NCBI GenBank assembly: GCA_014584315.1
Contig: JACTNA010000014.1
Span: 117,230 to 181,229, forward strand
Direction of reading: 5' to 3'
DNA from: Planctomycetota bacterium
GTDB taxonomy: Bacteria; Planctomycetota; Phycisphaerae; Phycisphaerales; UBA1924
DNA length: 64,000 nt
Under the pieces are notes generated by a model, which saw only the letters and a list, made by a program, of their open reading frames with translations, was not told where the DNA came from and searched no databases. The translations under genes were made by a program, and so were the position numbers. Position 1 is the first letter of the stretch, and each line of letters opens with the position of its first letter. Positions 40,106 through 49,293 of this stretch are shown piece by piece.

Positions 40106-41173
40106 CTACATCGGCAGCAGATCGCGGCGCGGGCCGAAGTCGAGGCTCATGGCCCGCTTGGCCATGGCGAGGGTCTCCTCGGCGAGTTCGTTGGCGCGTC
40201 GGGTGCCGCGCCGGATGATGTCGATCACGAGGTCGTCCCCGCCCGGCGTCTCGTACTCCGCCCGGCGTGCCCGCATCGGCTCGAGCAGCGTGTTGATGGC
40301 GTCGGCCACCTCGGCCTTGACGTGCCCGTCGCCGATGTTGTCGCCGGCGGCGTAGCGGCGCTCCAGTTCCTTCACGCGCTCGCCGTCCTTGATGAACGCC
40401 CGCACGTACTGGAAGAGCGTGTTGCTCACGTCGCCCGGCTCGGTCATGCTCTGTCGGCCGGTGAAGATCTCGCCGACGCGCTTCTTGATCTGCTTGGGCG
40501 TGTCGCTCAGGAAGATCGCGTTGCTCAGGCTCTTGGACATTTTGTTCTTCCCGTCGGTGCCGACGAGGCGCCCGATGCGCCCGACGAGCGCGGCCGGGAT
40601 GGGGAAGACCCCGCCGAGCCGCTCGTAGTCCGCGTCCTCCGCCTGCGGGTCCACGCCGCAGTACATCTGGTCGAACCGGCGCGCGACCTCGCGGCACATC
40701 TCGATGTGGGCGACCTGGTCCTCCCCGACGGGCACGAACGCGGGCCGGAAGGCGAGGATGTCCGCGCACTGCCCGACCGCGTACATGGGGAAGCCGAACG
40801 AGTAGGTGTCGCCGAGTTCCTTGGTCTCGATCTCGGTCTTCAGCGTCGGGTTGCGCATCACGCGGTTGAAGGGCAGGAGCATCGCGAAGAACCACGTGAG
40901 TTCGGCGATGGCGGGGACCTCGGTCTGGAGCACGATGGTGGACCGGTCGGGGTCGATCCCGGCCGCGAGCCAGTCCTTCACGATCTCCAGGGTGTCGCGG
41001 CGGATGTCCGCGCTCTGGTGGGCGCGGGTCGTGAAGGCGTGCATGTTGGCGAGCAGGAAGTAGCACTCGTGGTCCTGCTGGAGCCGGACGCGGTTCTCGA
41101 GCGAGCCGACCCAGTGCCCGAGGTGGAGCCGCCCGGTGGGCGTGTCGCCGGTGAGGATGCGGGGGAGCGTCAT
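40106..41173 (-). CDS. trpS: Tryptophanyl-tRNA synthetase
   Basis: 355 residues, normal for bacterial TrpRS. The class I signatures are TGRLHLGHWVG (HIGH) and KNKMSKSLSN (KMSKS). A CGVDPQAEDADY-type binding loop and GDTYSFGFPMYAVGQCADIL are also present. It charges tRNA-Trp. The ATG at 41173 is preferred; the longer reading (start 41224) has no family counterpart and crosses the inverted repeat. It is transcribed convergently with the glycosyltransferase; the gap is repeat sequence. Confidence 0.94.
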   Translation of the reverse strand: MTLPRILTGDTPTGRLHLGHWVGSLENRVRLQQDHECYFLLANMHAFTTRAHQSADIRRDTLEIVKDWLAAGIDPDRSTIVLQTEVPAIAELTWFFAMLLPFNRVMRNPTLKTEIETKELGDTYSFGFPMYAVGQCADILAFRPAFVPVGEDQVAHIEMCREVARRFDQMYCGVDPQAEDADYERLGGVFPIPAALVGRIGRLVGTDGKNKMSKSLSNAIFLSDTPKQIKKRVGEIFTGRQSMTEPGDVSNTLFQYVRAFIKDGERVKELERRYAAGDNIGDGHVKAEVADAINTLLEPMRARRAEYETPGGDDLVIDIIRRGTRRANELAEETLAMAKRAMSLDFGPRRDLLPM

Positions 41174-41217
41174 GGGGGAGGAGTGTAGAACCGATCCCAT
41201 TTCCTCGACATACAACC

Positions 41218-41294
41218 TCACCACAGAGGCACAGAGGTCACAGAGCCGTAACAGCAGGAGGTGTTTCTCTGTGTTCTCTGCGCCTCTGTGGTGA
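41218..41294. repeat. Inverted CACAGAGG repeat hairpin upstream of trpS
   Basis: Arms 41218-41245 and 41267-41294 are near-perfect reverse complements (28 bases, three mismatches) built from cacagagg units. The loop is about 21 bases. A related, longer element is at 54935-55108. The element lies between trpS and the CPBP protease gene and could act as a bidirectional terminator. Confidence 0.8.
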
Positions 41295-41359
41295 TTCTTC
41301 GGTTCCGGGACCGGCTCTCGCCGGGTCGAGGCTCCTGCGGCATGGGCGCCGTGCCGCCG

Positions 41360-42223
41360 CTAGGCGCTCGCGGAACCCGTCACCCACATCGCCATGGCGA
41401 TGTTCATCGCGTTGAACGAGGCGTGCATCGTGATCGGCACCAGCAGCCGCTTCGTCCGTTCGTACGCCAGCCCGCACGCCAGCCCCAGCACGCCGATCGG
41501 GACGGCCGCGTACCACGGGACGCGCTGCTCCGCCGGGCCGATGGCGTGCACGACGGCGAAGAGCGTCGCCGCGACGAGCATCCCCACCCACGGCAGTCCC
41601 GTCGCCCGCGAGATCGACGACTGCAGGAACACGCGGTAGATCATCTCTTCGACCAGCGGCGCGCCGACCACCGCCGCGGCGACCAGCGCCCAGACCCACG
41701 CCGATCCCCCCCCCTTCATGCCCTGAAGCATGAGCGCGAGGGTCGGGTGCGCCACGCCGTCGGGCGGCAGCGATCCCCCGATGCCGGCGTGCATGCGCAC
41801 CGCCAGTTCCCCGCTCAGCAGCACCAGCGGCAGCGCGAGGACGAACAGCCCGACCCCGATGGGCAGGTCGCTCCACAGCGGGCGAAGCCCCGCGTTCGGG
41901 GCCGCGTGCGCCATCATGTACACCAGCCCGAGCGCCACCACGCCCCCGACGAGGTACGTCGCGCCCTGCACCGCCGCGTGGTACCGCAGCGTGCCCGGCT
42001 CCGGACCCACCAGCCAGGGCCACGCCCCGACCGCGCTGGCCGTCAGCACCAGCGCGGCGAAGGTCAGCAGGCCGGGGAAGAGCCAGATGAGCCACGGGAA
42101 GGGCTTGAGGTCGCGTTCGCCGGATCGTTGGAGCGAGCCGGGCCGGATCGCGTCGCCGGCCCACAGCATCACCAGGACCAGCGCGGAGGCGGCCGCCAGC
42201 AGCCCCACGCGCCAGTCGGCCAT
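41360..42223 (-). CDS. CPBP-family intramembrane metalloprotease
   Basis: 287 residues from the first standard start codon, ATG 42223. About six hydrophobic segments precede the catalytic motifs EEMIYR (EExxxR), FAVVHAIG and HASFNAMN (HxxxN), so this is an Abi/CPBP-type membrane protease. The open frame continues upstream to a hydrophobic signal-like stretch (VIVAGLGLAVAAGPAFG) that has no ATG, GTG or TTG in front of it. The real start may be a rare codon near 42346 or the stretch may be remnant. It is divergent from trpC with almost no gap. Confidence 0.75.
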   Translation of the reverse strand: MADWRVGLLAAASALVLVMLWAGDAIRPGSLQRSGERDLKPFPWLIWLFPGLLTFAALVLTASAVGAWPWLVGPEPGTLRYHAAVQGATYLVGGVVALGLVYMMAHAAPNAGLRPLWSDLPIGVGLFVLALPLVLLSGELAVRMHAGIGGSLPPDGVAHPTLALMLQGMKGGGSAWVWALVAAAVVGAPLVEEMIYRVFLQSSISRATGLPWVGMLVAATLFAVVHAIGPAEQRVPWYAAVPIGVLGLACGLAYERTKRLLVPITMHASFNAMNIAMAMWVTGSASA

Positions 42224-42344
42224 CACGCGGACCAGTTCCGAGACCGTGAGCGATTCCAGCCCGCCGCCGCCCTCGCTCTGCTTCCGTCCCCCCGATTGCC
42301 CGAACGCGGGCCCGGCGGCGACAGCCAGCCCAAGCCCTGCAACA

Positions 42345-43247
42345 ATGACGCCCGTGAACGACCGCGATGAGAACCATCCCGAAGGTCCGGAGGTGCCCGG
42401 GCAGGACCCGCCGGGGCAGCCCTCGGGCGTGCTGGGCGAGATCGTCGCGCACAAGCGGGGCGAGGTCGAGCGGGCCATGGCCGCGACGCCGCTGCGCGAA
42501 CTCGAGGGCATGGTCGCCGCCGCGGACCCCCCCCGGAACTTCTTCGCGGCCGTCACCCGTCCGGGCCGGTTCAGCCCGACGGCGGTGATCGCGGAGGTGA
42601 AACGGCGCAGCCCGAGCGCGGGGCTGCTGCGCCCCGAGTACGAGGGAGATGGGTTCCGCCCTGAGGCCATCGCAGAAGCCTACTTCCTCAACGGCGCATC
42701 GGCGATTTCGTGCCTGACCGACGAAAAGTTCTTCGGCGGGCGGCTCGGGTTCATCCAGCGCATCAAGGACGCCGTGCCGCTCCCCGTTCTCCGCAAGGAC
42801 TTCATCATCGATCCGTGGCAGTTGTGGGAGAGCCGCGCCCACGGCGCGGACGCCGTCCTCCTCATCGCCGAGTGTCTCACCGAGTCCCAGATCGTGGACA
42901 TGCTCATCCTCGCCCAGCAACTCCAACTGACCGTCCTGCTCGAGGTCCACTCGATGGAGAATCTGCTGCGCGTCCGCCCGCACGTCGGCTTCCCGCACCG
43001 GGCCTACTGCCTGCTGGGCATCAACAACCGCGACCTGGGCACGATGACCGTGGACCTGAACCACACGCTGCGGCTGGTGGACCTCGTGGACGACCCCAAG
43101 GTGCTCGTGAGCGAGTCCGGCATCCGCACGCCCGACGACCTCTCCCGCCTGCGCCGCGCCGGCGTTCGCATCGTCCTCGTCGGCGAGCACCTGATGCGCC
43201 AGGACGACCCCGGGCGGGCGCTCGCCACGCTGCTCGGACGCGAGTGA
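42345..43247 (+). CDS. trpC: Indole-3-glycerol-phosphate synthase
   Basis: 300 residues, with ~30 extra at the N-terminus compared with the usual 260. TIM-barrel motifs are in order: VIAEVKRRSPSAGLL, SCLTDEKFFGGRL, PVLRKDFIIDPWQL, VLLEVHSMENLL, LLGINNRDLGTMTVDL, VSESGIRTPDDL and VLVGEHLMRQDDP. Catalytic Lys and Glu of these blocks are present. It catalyses ring closure of CdRP in tryptophan synthesis. A C8 tract (42527-42534) codes for part of AADPPRNF. No other trp gene is adjacent except the nearby trpS. Confidence 0.93.
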   Translation: MTPVNDRDENHPEGPEVPGQDPPGQPSGVLGEIVAHKRGEVERAMAATPLRELEGMVAAADPPRNFFAAVTRPGRFSPTAVIAEVKRRSPSAGLLRPEYEGDGFRPEAIAEAYFLNGASAISCLTDEKFFGGRLGFIQRIKDAVPLPVLRKDFIIDPWQLWESRAHGADAVLLIAECLTESQIVDMLILAQQLQLTVLLEVHSMENLLRVRPHVGFPHRAYCLLGINNRDLGTMTVDLNHTLRLVDLVDDPKVLVSESGIRTPDDLSRLRRAGVRIVLVGEHLMRQDDPGRALATLLGRE

Positions 43248-43315
43248 GGGACCGTCCACAACCCGCCCCTACGATGCCGGTATCGGATGCCGGGGAAGTC
43301 TCAGGGAGAACGGTC

Positions 43316-44704
43316 ATGCCGCGATTCCGATCCGCTGTTGGCGTCATCGCCGGCGTGTGCCTCGGGTGGCCCGCCGCGGGGCAGGTCGTCGAGCCGGAGG
43401 CCGCGCCGGCCGTCTCGCGCCCTCCCGAGGTCGTCGCGTTCCTGGAACGGGCGCGCGACGCCATCGCCGAGCACGGCGTCTTCGCGGCCAGACTGAAGAC
43501 CTACGCGACGGGATCGCCCGGCCTGGCGGACAACTTCGGGCGCGCCGAGGGCGACTTCGTCTCCCAGCGCGACGCCGAGAAGCCCGACACCTGGCGCATG
43601 CGCCTCTCCGGCGAAGGCTCGCTCACCGCGCAGGCCGCGCCCGTGCGCTTCGACTCGGTCTGGCACGGCCCGCGCGTCGCGTGGATCGACCACGAGGCTC
43701 GCGTGTACTACGAGCAGCCCATCGCGGCCCGCGGCGTCTCCAGCACGCCCCTGCGCGTCAGCGACTCGCTCCGCCTCGCCGCGGCGCAGGTCGCCTCCGC
43801 GAAGCCCTTCGCCGACGCCCTCGCCGCGACCGACATGGCCTTCGAGGGGCACGAGGTCGCCGACGGCGTCGAGTGCGGCGTCGTGACCTTCACGGACAAG
43901 TCCGGGCGCCAGCGCTGGCATTTCGCCCTCAACGATGCGCTGCCCCGCCGCGCCGAACTCATCGCCGGCGGCGCGGGCATCAGCGTCAGCATCATCACCG
44001 AGTTCGCTTCGCCCACCATCGACGACGCCGCGCTGGAGGGCCAGACCTGGACCATCCCCGTCCCCGATGGCTACGAGCGCAGGGTCGCCGCGGCTCCCGC
44101 CGAGCGTCGGCCGCCCGCCGTGCGCCCCGCGCCCAACGCCCCCCCCCCGGCCCGCATCAGCCCCGAGTGGGAGCTCAAGACGGCCGACGGCACGGCCCTC
44201 TCGCCGGGCGCGCTGCGCGACAAGGTCACGGTGCTCTACTTCTGGGGCACCTGGTGCATCCCCTGCAAGCGGGCCGCGCCGCTCCTCATCGACCTGCACC
44301 GGGACTACGAGGGCAAGGGCGTGGAGATCGTGGGCATGGCGTGCCGCGAGCGCGACGCCGCCGCCGCCGTGCGCCACGCCGCCGAGGCGGGCTACGACTG
44401 GCCGCAGATCATCGGCGCGGACGACGTGGCGAAGTTGTACGAGGTGCGTTTCTACCCGGCCTTCATCGTGCTCGGGAAGGCCTCGGAGATCGTGTACGAG
44501 TCCGGGCGTCCCGAGAACGGCTCGTTCGACACGATGTTCGTCGAGATGCGCAAGGCCATCGACGCCGCCCTCGCCGGCGAGCGGCCTGGGCAGCCCGCCT
44601 CCGTCCGGCCGGGGCAGGCGCCCGCGCCCACGGCACGCCCGGTCGAAGGCACGCCTCTGCGGATCAGGCCCCGTCCGACCGGCGACGACGACAAGCCGGA
44701 CTGA
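43316..44704 (+). CDS. Secreted protein with C-terminal TlpA-type thioredoxin domain
   Basis: 462 residues. A signal peptide (1-22) leads to a ~250-residue region that resembles DUF2092-type beta-rich secreted domains (binding of MRLSGEGS, VAWIDHEARVYYEQP). A Pro-rich linker follows, coded partly by a C10 tract (44139-44148). Then comes a TlpA/redoxin domain with active-site WGTWCIPCKRAAP (CxxC, near residue 315) and cis-Pro in VRFYPAFIVL. It probably reduces or isomerises disulfides in the periplasm. It follows trpC by 68 bp, without an obvious functional link. Confidence 0.84.
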   Translation: MPRFRSAVGVIAGVCLGWPAAGQVVEPEAAPAVSRPPEVVAFLERARDAIAEHGVFAARLKTYATGSPGLADNFGRAEGDFVSQRDAEKPDTWRMRLSGEGSLTAQAAPVRFDSVWHGPRVAWIDHEARVYYEQPIAARGVSSTPLRVSDSLRLAAAQVASAKPFADALAATDMAFEGHEVADGVECGVVTFTDKSGRQRWHFALNDALPRRAELIAGGAGISVSIITEFASPTIDDAALEGQTWTIPVPDGYERRVAAAPAERRPPAVRPAPNAPPPARISPEWELKTADGTALSPGALRDKVTVLYFWGTWCIPCKRAAPLLIDLHRDYEGKGVEIVGMACRERDAAAAVRHAAEAGYDWPQIIGADDVAKLYEVRFYPAFIVLGKASEIVYESGRPENGSFDTMFVEMRKAIDAALAGERPGQPASVRPGQAPAPTARPVEGTPLRIRPRPTGDDDKPD

Positions 44705-44725
44705 GACGCTCCGTGCGGCCGCCGA

Positions 44726-47527
44726 TCAGGCCGCGCCGCGGATCGCCGCCTGCGCCGCCGCCAGCCGCGCGATCGGCACTCGGAACGGCGAGCACGAGAC
44801 GTAGTCCAGCCCGACGCGGTGGAAGAAGTGGACGCTCGCGGGGTCGCCGCCGTGCTCGCCGCACACGCCGACCTTCAGGCCCGCCTTGCGCTCGCGTCCG
44901 CGCTCGGTGCCCATGCGGACGAGTTCGCCCACGCCGGTCTGGTCGAGCGACTGGAACGGATCGTGCGCGAGGATGTCGCGGTCGAGGTAGTCGGGGAGGA
45001 ACGAGTTGGAATCGTCGCGCGAGTAGCCGAACGTCAACTGCGTCAGGTCGTTGGTCCCGAACGAGAAGAAATCGGCGACCTCGGCGACGTCCCCGGCGAC
45101 GATGCACGCCCTCGGGATCTCGATCATCGTGCCGATGCGGATGTCGAGCCGCCCCGTGTAGCCCTCGCCCGCGCGGGTCCGCTCGATCGTCTCCTCGATC
45201 TCGCCGCGCAGGAGGTCGAGTTCCCGGCGCGTGCCCACCAGCGGCACCATGATCTCGGGGATGGCGCGCACCTTCTCGCGGGCGCACGCGATGGCCGCCT
45301 CGACGATCGCGCGCACCTGCATCCGCAGCACCTCGGGGAACGTCACGGCGAGGCGGCACCCGCGGTGCCCGAGCATCGGGTTCATCTCGTGCAGCTGGCC
45401 GACCCGGGCGCGCACCTTCGACACGGGCACGCGCATCGCCGCGGCCATCTCCTCCTGCGACTTCTCGTCGTTGGGCAGGAACTCGTGCAGCGGCGGGTCC
45501 AGCAGCCGGACCGTCACCGGCAGGCCCTTCATGGCCCGGAAGATGCCGATGAAGTCGTCGCGCTGGTAGGGGAGCAGTTTCTCGAGCGCGGCCTCGCGCT
45601 CCTCCAGCGTCTCCGCCAGGATCATCTCGCGCACCGCCGTGATGCGGTGCCCCTCGAAGAACATGTGCTCCGTCCGGCACAGCCCGATCCCCTCCGCCCC
45701 GAACGAGCGGGCCCGATCGGCGTCCGCCGGGGTGTCGGCGTTCGCCCGCACGCCCATCGTGCGGTGCTTGTCCGCCCAGCGCATCACCTTCGCGAAGTCG
45801 CCCGAGAGCGTCGGCTCGACCGTCGAGACCGCGCCGGCGATCACCTCGCCCGTCGAGCCGTCCAGCGAGATCAGGTCCTGCCGTCCGTAGACCTGCCCGC
45901 CGACGGTGAAGGTGCCCGCGCCCGCGTCGATCTGGATCATCCCCGCGCCGGCGACGCAGCACTTGCCCCACCCGCGCGCGACCACCGCCGCGTGGCTCGT
46001 CATGCCGCCCGTGCTGGTCAGGATGCCCGATGCCGAGTGCATCCCGTCCACGTCCTCGGGGCTGGTCTCCTTGCGCACCAGGATCACGCTCTCGCCCGCG
46101 CGGGCGCGCTGTACGGCCTCGTCCGCCGTGAACGCCGGCCGGCCCACCGACGCGCCGGGGGAGGCCGGCAGCCCGCGGGCGATCACCTTCGCGATCGTCT
46201 TGGCCTTGGGGTCGAAACTCGGGAGCAGGAGTTGCGTCAGGTCGCCGGCGGGGATGCGCAGCAGGGCCTCCTTCTCCGTGATGAGGCCCTCCTTCACCAT
46301 GTCGCACGCGATCTTCACGGCCGCGGCCCCGGTGCGCTTGCCCGTCCGCGTCTGGAGCATGTAGAGCGTGCCGCGCTCGATGGTGAACTCGATGTCCTGC
46401 ATCTCGCGGTAGTGCTTCTCCAGCCGGCCCTTGATCTTCAGCAACTGCTCGTGGACCTTCTTGTTCCACTTCGCCATCTGCGCCACCGGCTGGGGCGTGC
46501 GGATGCCCGCGACCACGTCCTCCCCCTGCGCGTTCACCAGGAACTCGCCGTAGAAGACGTTGCGGCCCGTGCTCGGGTCGCGCGTGAAGGCGACGCCCGT
46601 CCCCGAGTCGTCCCCCATGTTCCCGAACACCATCGCCTGCACGTTCACCGCCGTGCCCTTCAGCCCCGCGATGCCGGAGAGGCGCCGGTACGAGATCGCA
46701 CGGTCGGCGTTCCATGAGCGGAAGACGGCCTCGACCGCCAGTTCCAACTGCTTGAACGGGTTCTGCGGGAACTCGTGCCCGGTCTGCTGGCGAACGATCT
46801 CCTTGTAGAGCACGCACAACTCGACGATGCCCGCTTCGGGCACGTCGTTGTCCTCGCGGGCCTGGTGCCGCCGCTTCACGTCGTCGAAGGCGTGCTCGAA
46901 GCGCTCGTGCCCCACCCCCATCACGACGTCCCCGAACATGTTGATCAGCCGCCGGTACGCGTCGTACGCGAACCGCCGGTTCCCCGTCGAGCGGGCCAGC
47001 CCCTCGACGGCCTGGTCGTTCAGACCCAGGTTCAGGATCGTGTCCATCATGCCGGGCATCGAGACCGCCGCCCCGGAACGCACGGACACCAGCAGCGGGT
47101 TCGCGTCGTCGCCGAACTTCTTGCCCGTCTCCCGCTCCAGCAACGCCACGTGCTGGTGCACCTCGTTCATCAGCCCGTGCGGGAGCCGCTTGCCGTGCTC
47201 GTAGTACTTCGCGCACGTCTCCGTCGTGATGGTGAAGCCGGGCGGCACCGGCAGGCCGATCGACGTCATGTCCGCCAGGTTCGCGCCCTTCCCGCCCAGC
47301 AGCGCCCGCATCGAGGCGTTGCCCTCCGTCCGGCGCCCGCCGAAGAAGTACACCATCTTGCCCGCCTTCACGCCGCGACGGAGCGGCTTGCGGGCCGCCG
47401 CTCGCGCCGGCGCGCGGCCCTTGTCGGCGACGTGCTTCTTCGCCGCGGGCATCGAACGGGGTGCGGACCTTGACTTCCCGCCCGCGGCCGCGCGGGTGGG
47501 CTTCGCCTTCGACTTCTTCTTCGCCAT
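44726..47527 (-). CDS. ppdK: Pyruvate, phosphate dikinase
   Basis: 933 residues. The first ~57 form a Lys/Ala/Arg-rich tail (AKKKSKAKPTRAAAGG and so on) with no counterpart in standard PPDK. The normal domain series follows: ATP-grasp (GGKGANLADMTSIGLPVPPGF, SVRSGAAVSMPGMMDTI), the phosphohistidine domain with GGMTSHAAVVARGWGKCCV (active-site His), and the PEP/pyruvate barrel (GIGLCRTEHMFF, VRLLDPPLHEFLP, EIMVPLVGT and GVCGEHGGDP). It interconverts ATP + Pi + pyruvate with AMP + PPi + PEP. The basic tail could bind nucleic acid or be a disordered spacer. Confidence 0.94.
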   Translation of the reverse strand: MAKKKSKAKPTRAAAGGKSRSAPRSMPAAKKHVADKGRAPARAAARKPLRRGVKAGKMVYFFGGRRTEGNASMRALLGGKGANLADMTSIGLPVPPGFTITTETCAKYYEHGKRLPHGLMNEVHQHVALLERETGKKFGDDANPLLVSVRSGAAVSMPGMMDTILNLGLNDQAVEGLARSTGNRRFAYDAYRRLINMFGDVVMGVGHERFEHAFDDVKRRHQAREDNDVPEAGIVELCVLYKEIVRQQTGHEFPQNPFKQLELAVEAVFRSWNADRAISYRRLSGIAGLKGTAVNVQAMVFGNMGDDSGTGVAFTRDPSTGRNVFYGEFLVNAQGEDVVAGIRTPQPVAQMAKWNKKVHEQLLKIKGRLEKHYREMQDIEFTIERGTLYMLQTRTGKRTGAAAVKIACDMVKEGLITEKEALLRIPAGDLTQLLLPSFDPKAKTIAKVIARGLPASPGASVGRPAFTADEAVQRARAGESVILVRKETSPEDVDGMHSASGILTSTGGMTSHAAVVARGWGKCCVAGAGMIQIDAGAGTFTVGGQVYGRQDLISLDGSTGEVIAGAVSTVEPTLSGDFAKVMRWADKHRTMGVRANADTPADADRARSFGAEGIGLCRTEHMFFEGHRITAVREMILAETLEEREAALEKLLPYQRDDFIGIFRAMKGLPVTVRLLDPPLHEFLPNDEKSQEEMAAAMRVPVSKVRARVGQLHEMNPMLGHRGCRLAVTFPEVLRMQVRAIVEAAIACAREKVRAIPEIMVPLVGTRRELDLLRGEIEETIERTRAGEGYTGRLDIRIGTMIEIPRACIVAGDVAEVADFFSFGTNDLTQLTFGYSRDDSNSFLPDYLDRDILAHDPFQSLDQTGVGELVRMGTERGRERKAGLKVGVCGEHGGDPASVHFFHRVGLDYVSCSPFRVPIARLAAAQAAIRGAA

Positions 47528-47844
47528 GTTCGGATTGACCCTCAGCGGCGCTCACGCCGCGATGCGATGCCGACCACTCCTCTTCCGATGGCACAGGCGT
47601 CCCGCCTGCGCGCCGTTGGCACAGGCGTCCCGCCAGTGCCGACCCTCGATCCCGCTCGCCCGACCGGAAGTGGGGAAACAGTGTAGAACGCGCCCACGCC
47701 CCGCGGCGAACCGCCGCGAAATCCCCGGAAAATCCCGGCGAACGCCCCGCCGATGGAACGGCGCCCTTCCACGCCCCGGCTCCCGCTCGACCTCCTCCGG
47801 TCATGTGTTCCCTGGCCCGTGCAGCGCCCTCACTATCATCGCCC
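47528..47844. other. 317-bp divergent intergenic region between ppdK and pabB
   Basis: It contains two copies of the tggcacaggcgtcccgcc repeat near the ppdK end. A short cactatcatc element near the pabB start could serve as a -10-like box. No protein-coding or RNA gene is evident. Confidence 0.6.
47589..47640. repeat. Two copies of the tggcacaggcgtcccgcc repeat
   Basis: Copies start at 47589 and 47617; a third is at 49963-49986. The last two end in agtgcc/ggtgcc, so that the whole unit is a near-palindrome. They are all intergenic. Confidence 0.7.
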
Positions 47845-49170
47845 GTGCCCACGCAGACCGTCTCGCCGCAGCGCCCGACCGCGATCTCCGAGCACGCCGC
47901 CGCACGCCCGCTCGCGTTCGCGTGCAACCTGCCCGGACGCGCCCCGCTGCACGCCGCCGCCGAATCCACCTTCCGCGTCGCGCTCGACCGCGACGGCCGT
48001 CCGCGCTCGCGCTGGCTCGACGCGGCCACGGGCGAGGATCGGCCGCCCCCCGCGGACTTTCGCGACGACCCGCTCCTCGACCTCGACCGCGTGCTGGCGA
48101 TGCGCGCGAACCCGAACCTTGCCGCGCCGTTCGGCTCCGGATGGATCGGCTGGCTCTCCTACGACCTCGGCCGATGGATCGAACCCGCGGCGGACGGTGG
48201 GGGGGGGGCGGCGGCCGGAGATGCCCCCCTCATCGAACTCCATCGGTTCACCGACCACCTCCCCATCAACGAGCCGCGACCGTCAGGGAGCGGTCTTCTC
48301 GCCACGCTCCGATCCGCCACGGGCCGCGCAGCCTTCATGGCCGCCGTCGAGCGCGCCCTCGAACACATCCGTGCCGGCGACGCCTACCAGGTGAACCTCG
48401 CCCACGCCCTGCGCGGCCGGTTCACCGGCTCCACCCGCGACCTCTACGCCGCCCTCGCCGCCGCGGCACGCCCCGAGCACGGCGTCTATGTCGAGTCCGC
48501 GCCCGGACCGACGCACTGGGCCGTCCTCTCGCTCAGCCCCGAACTCTTCCTCTGCTTCGACCCCGCGACGCGCCGCGTGGTGACGCGCCCCATGAAGGGC
48601 ACGCGCCCGGCGCACGCCGACCCCGACGAACTCATGCACGCGCCGAAGGACCGCGCCGAACTGGCGATGATCGTGGACCTGATGCGCAACGACCTCGGCC
48701 GCGTCTGCGAGTTCGGCTCGATCCGCGTCGACGTGCCCCGGCGTGTCGAGCGCCACGCCACGGGCGCGGCCGGCGTGCTCCAGGCCACCGCCACGGTCTC
48801 GGGCACGCTCAGGGGGGGGGTGACGCTCGGCGGGCTGCTCGCCGCGACCTTCCCGCCCGGCTCCGTCACGGGCGCGCCGAAGGTGCGCGCCATGCGCATC
48901 ATCGACTCGCTCGAAGGGTTCCGGCGCGGCCCCTACTGCGGCGCCACCGCCGTCATCGACGACGCCGGACGCGCCGTCTTCGGCGTCGCCATCCGCACCG
49001 CCGTCGTCGCCGGCCGCGCCGACGCGAACGGCCGTTTCACCGACGCGGCGTTCGAGTACGCCGTCGGCGCGGGCATCGTGGCCGACTCAGACCCCGAGGG
49101 CGAATGGCGAGAGACGCTCGACAAGGCAGGCCCGCTCCGGGCCGCCTTCCGCCTCGCGGACGCCGATTAG
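47845..49170 (+). CDS. pabB: Aminodeoxychorismate synthase component I (PabB)
   Basis: 441 residues from the GTG following cactatcatcgccc (an in-frame ATG at 47803 would add 14 residues). Chorismate-binding blocks: DAYQVNLAHALRGRF, LSLSPELFLCFD, TRPMKGTRPAHADPDE, ELAMIVDLMRNDLGRV and TFPPGSVTGAPKVRAM. The Lys in MKGT is the nucleophile of PabB rather than the Ala of TrpE. It makes aminodeoxychorismate for folate. In the N-terminal half lies an insertion INEPRPSGSGLLATL encoded by the 25-bp interspersed repeat (48270-48294) in frame. G10 (48199-48208) and G9 (48812-48820) tracts lie inside the gene. Confidence 0.9.
   Translation: MPTQTVSPQRPTAISEHAAARPLAFACNLPGRAPLHAAAESTFRVALDRDGRPRSRWLDAATGEDRPPPADFRDDPLLDLDRVLAMRANPNLAAPFGSGWIGWLSYDLGRWIEPAADGGGGAAAGDAPLIELHRFTDHLPINEPRPSGSGLLATLRSATGRAAFMAAVERALEHIRAGDAYQVNLAHALRGRFTGSTRDLYAALAAAARPEHGVYVESAPGPTHWAVLSLSPELFLCFDPATRRVVTRPMKGTRPAHADPDELMHAPKDRAELAMIVDLMRNDLGRVCEFGSIRVDVPRRVERHATGAAGVLQATATVSGTLRGGVTLGGLLAATFPPGSVTGAPKVRAMRIIDSLEGFRRGPYCGATAVIDDAGRAVFGVAIRTAVVAGRADANGRFTDAAFEYAVGAGIVADSDPEGEWRETLDKAGPLRAAFRLADAD
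48270..48294. repeat. 25-bp interspersed repeat, in-frame copy inside pabB
   Basis: Identical to 34284-34308. It encodes NEPRPSGSG within the pabB reading frame, in a loop region between the N-terminal and catalytic parts. Confidence 0.8.
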
Positions 49171-49293
49171 CGTTCAGCAGCCCGGCCCCGCACCCCACGC
49201 TGGCGGACCAGCCCGGGCCGTGCGATACTCTGCGCTTCCCCTCCCCGCCCGCGTCGGCCGCGGTCGCGGCGGGGCACACGTGCGGAGAGACCC

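Noticed and set aside
47845..49170. Anthranilate synthase component I (TrpE)
   Set aside because: Lys in the MKGT motif is typical of PabB; TrpE has Ala there, although trpC lies nearby.
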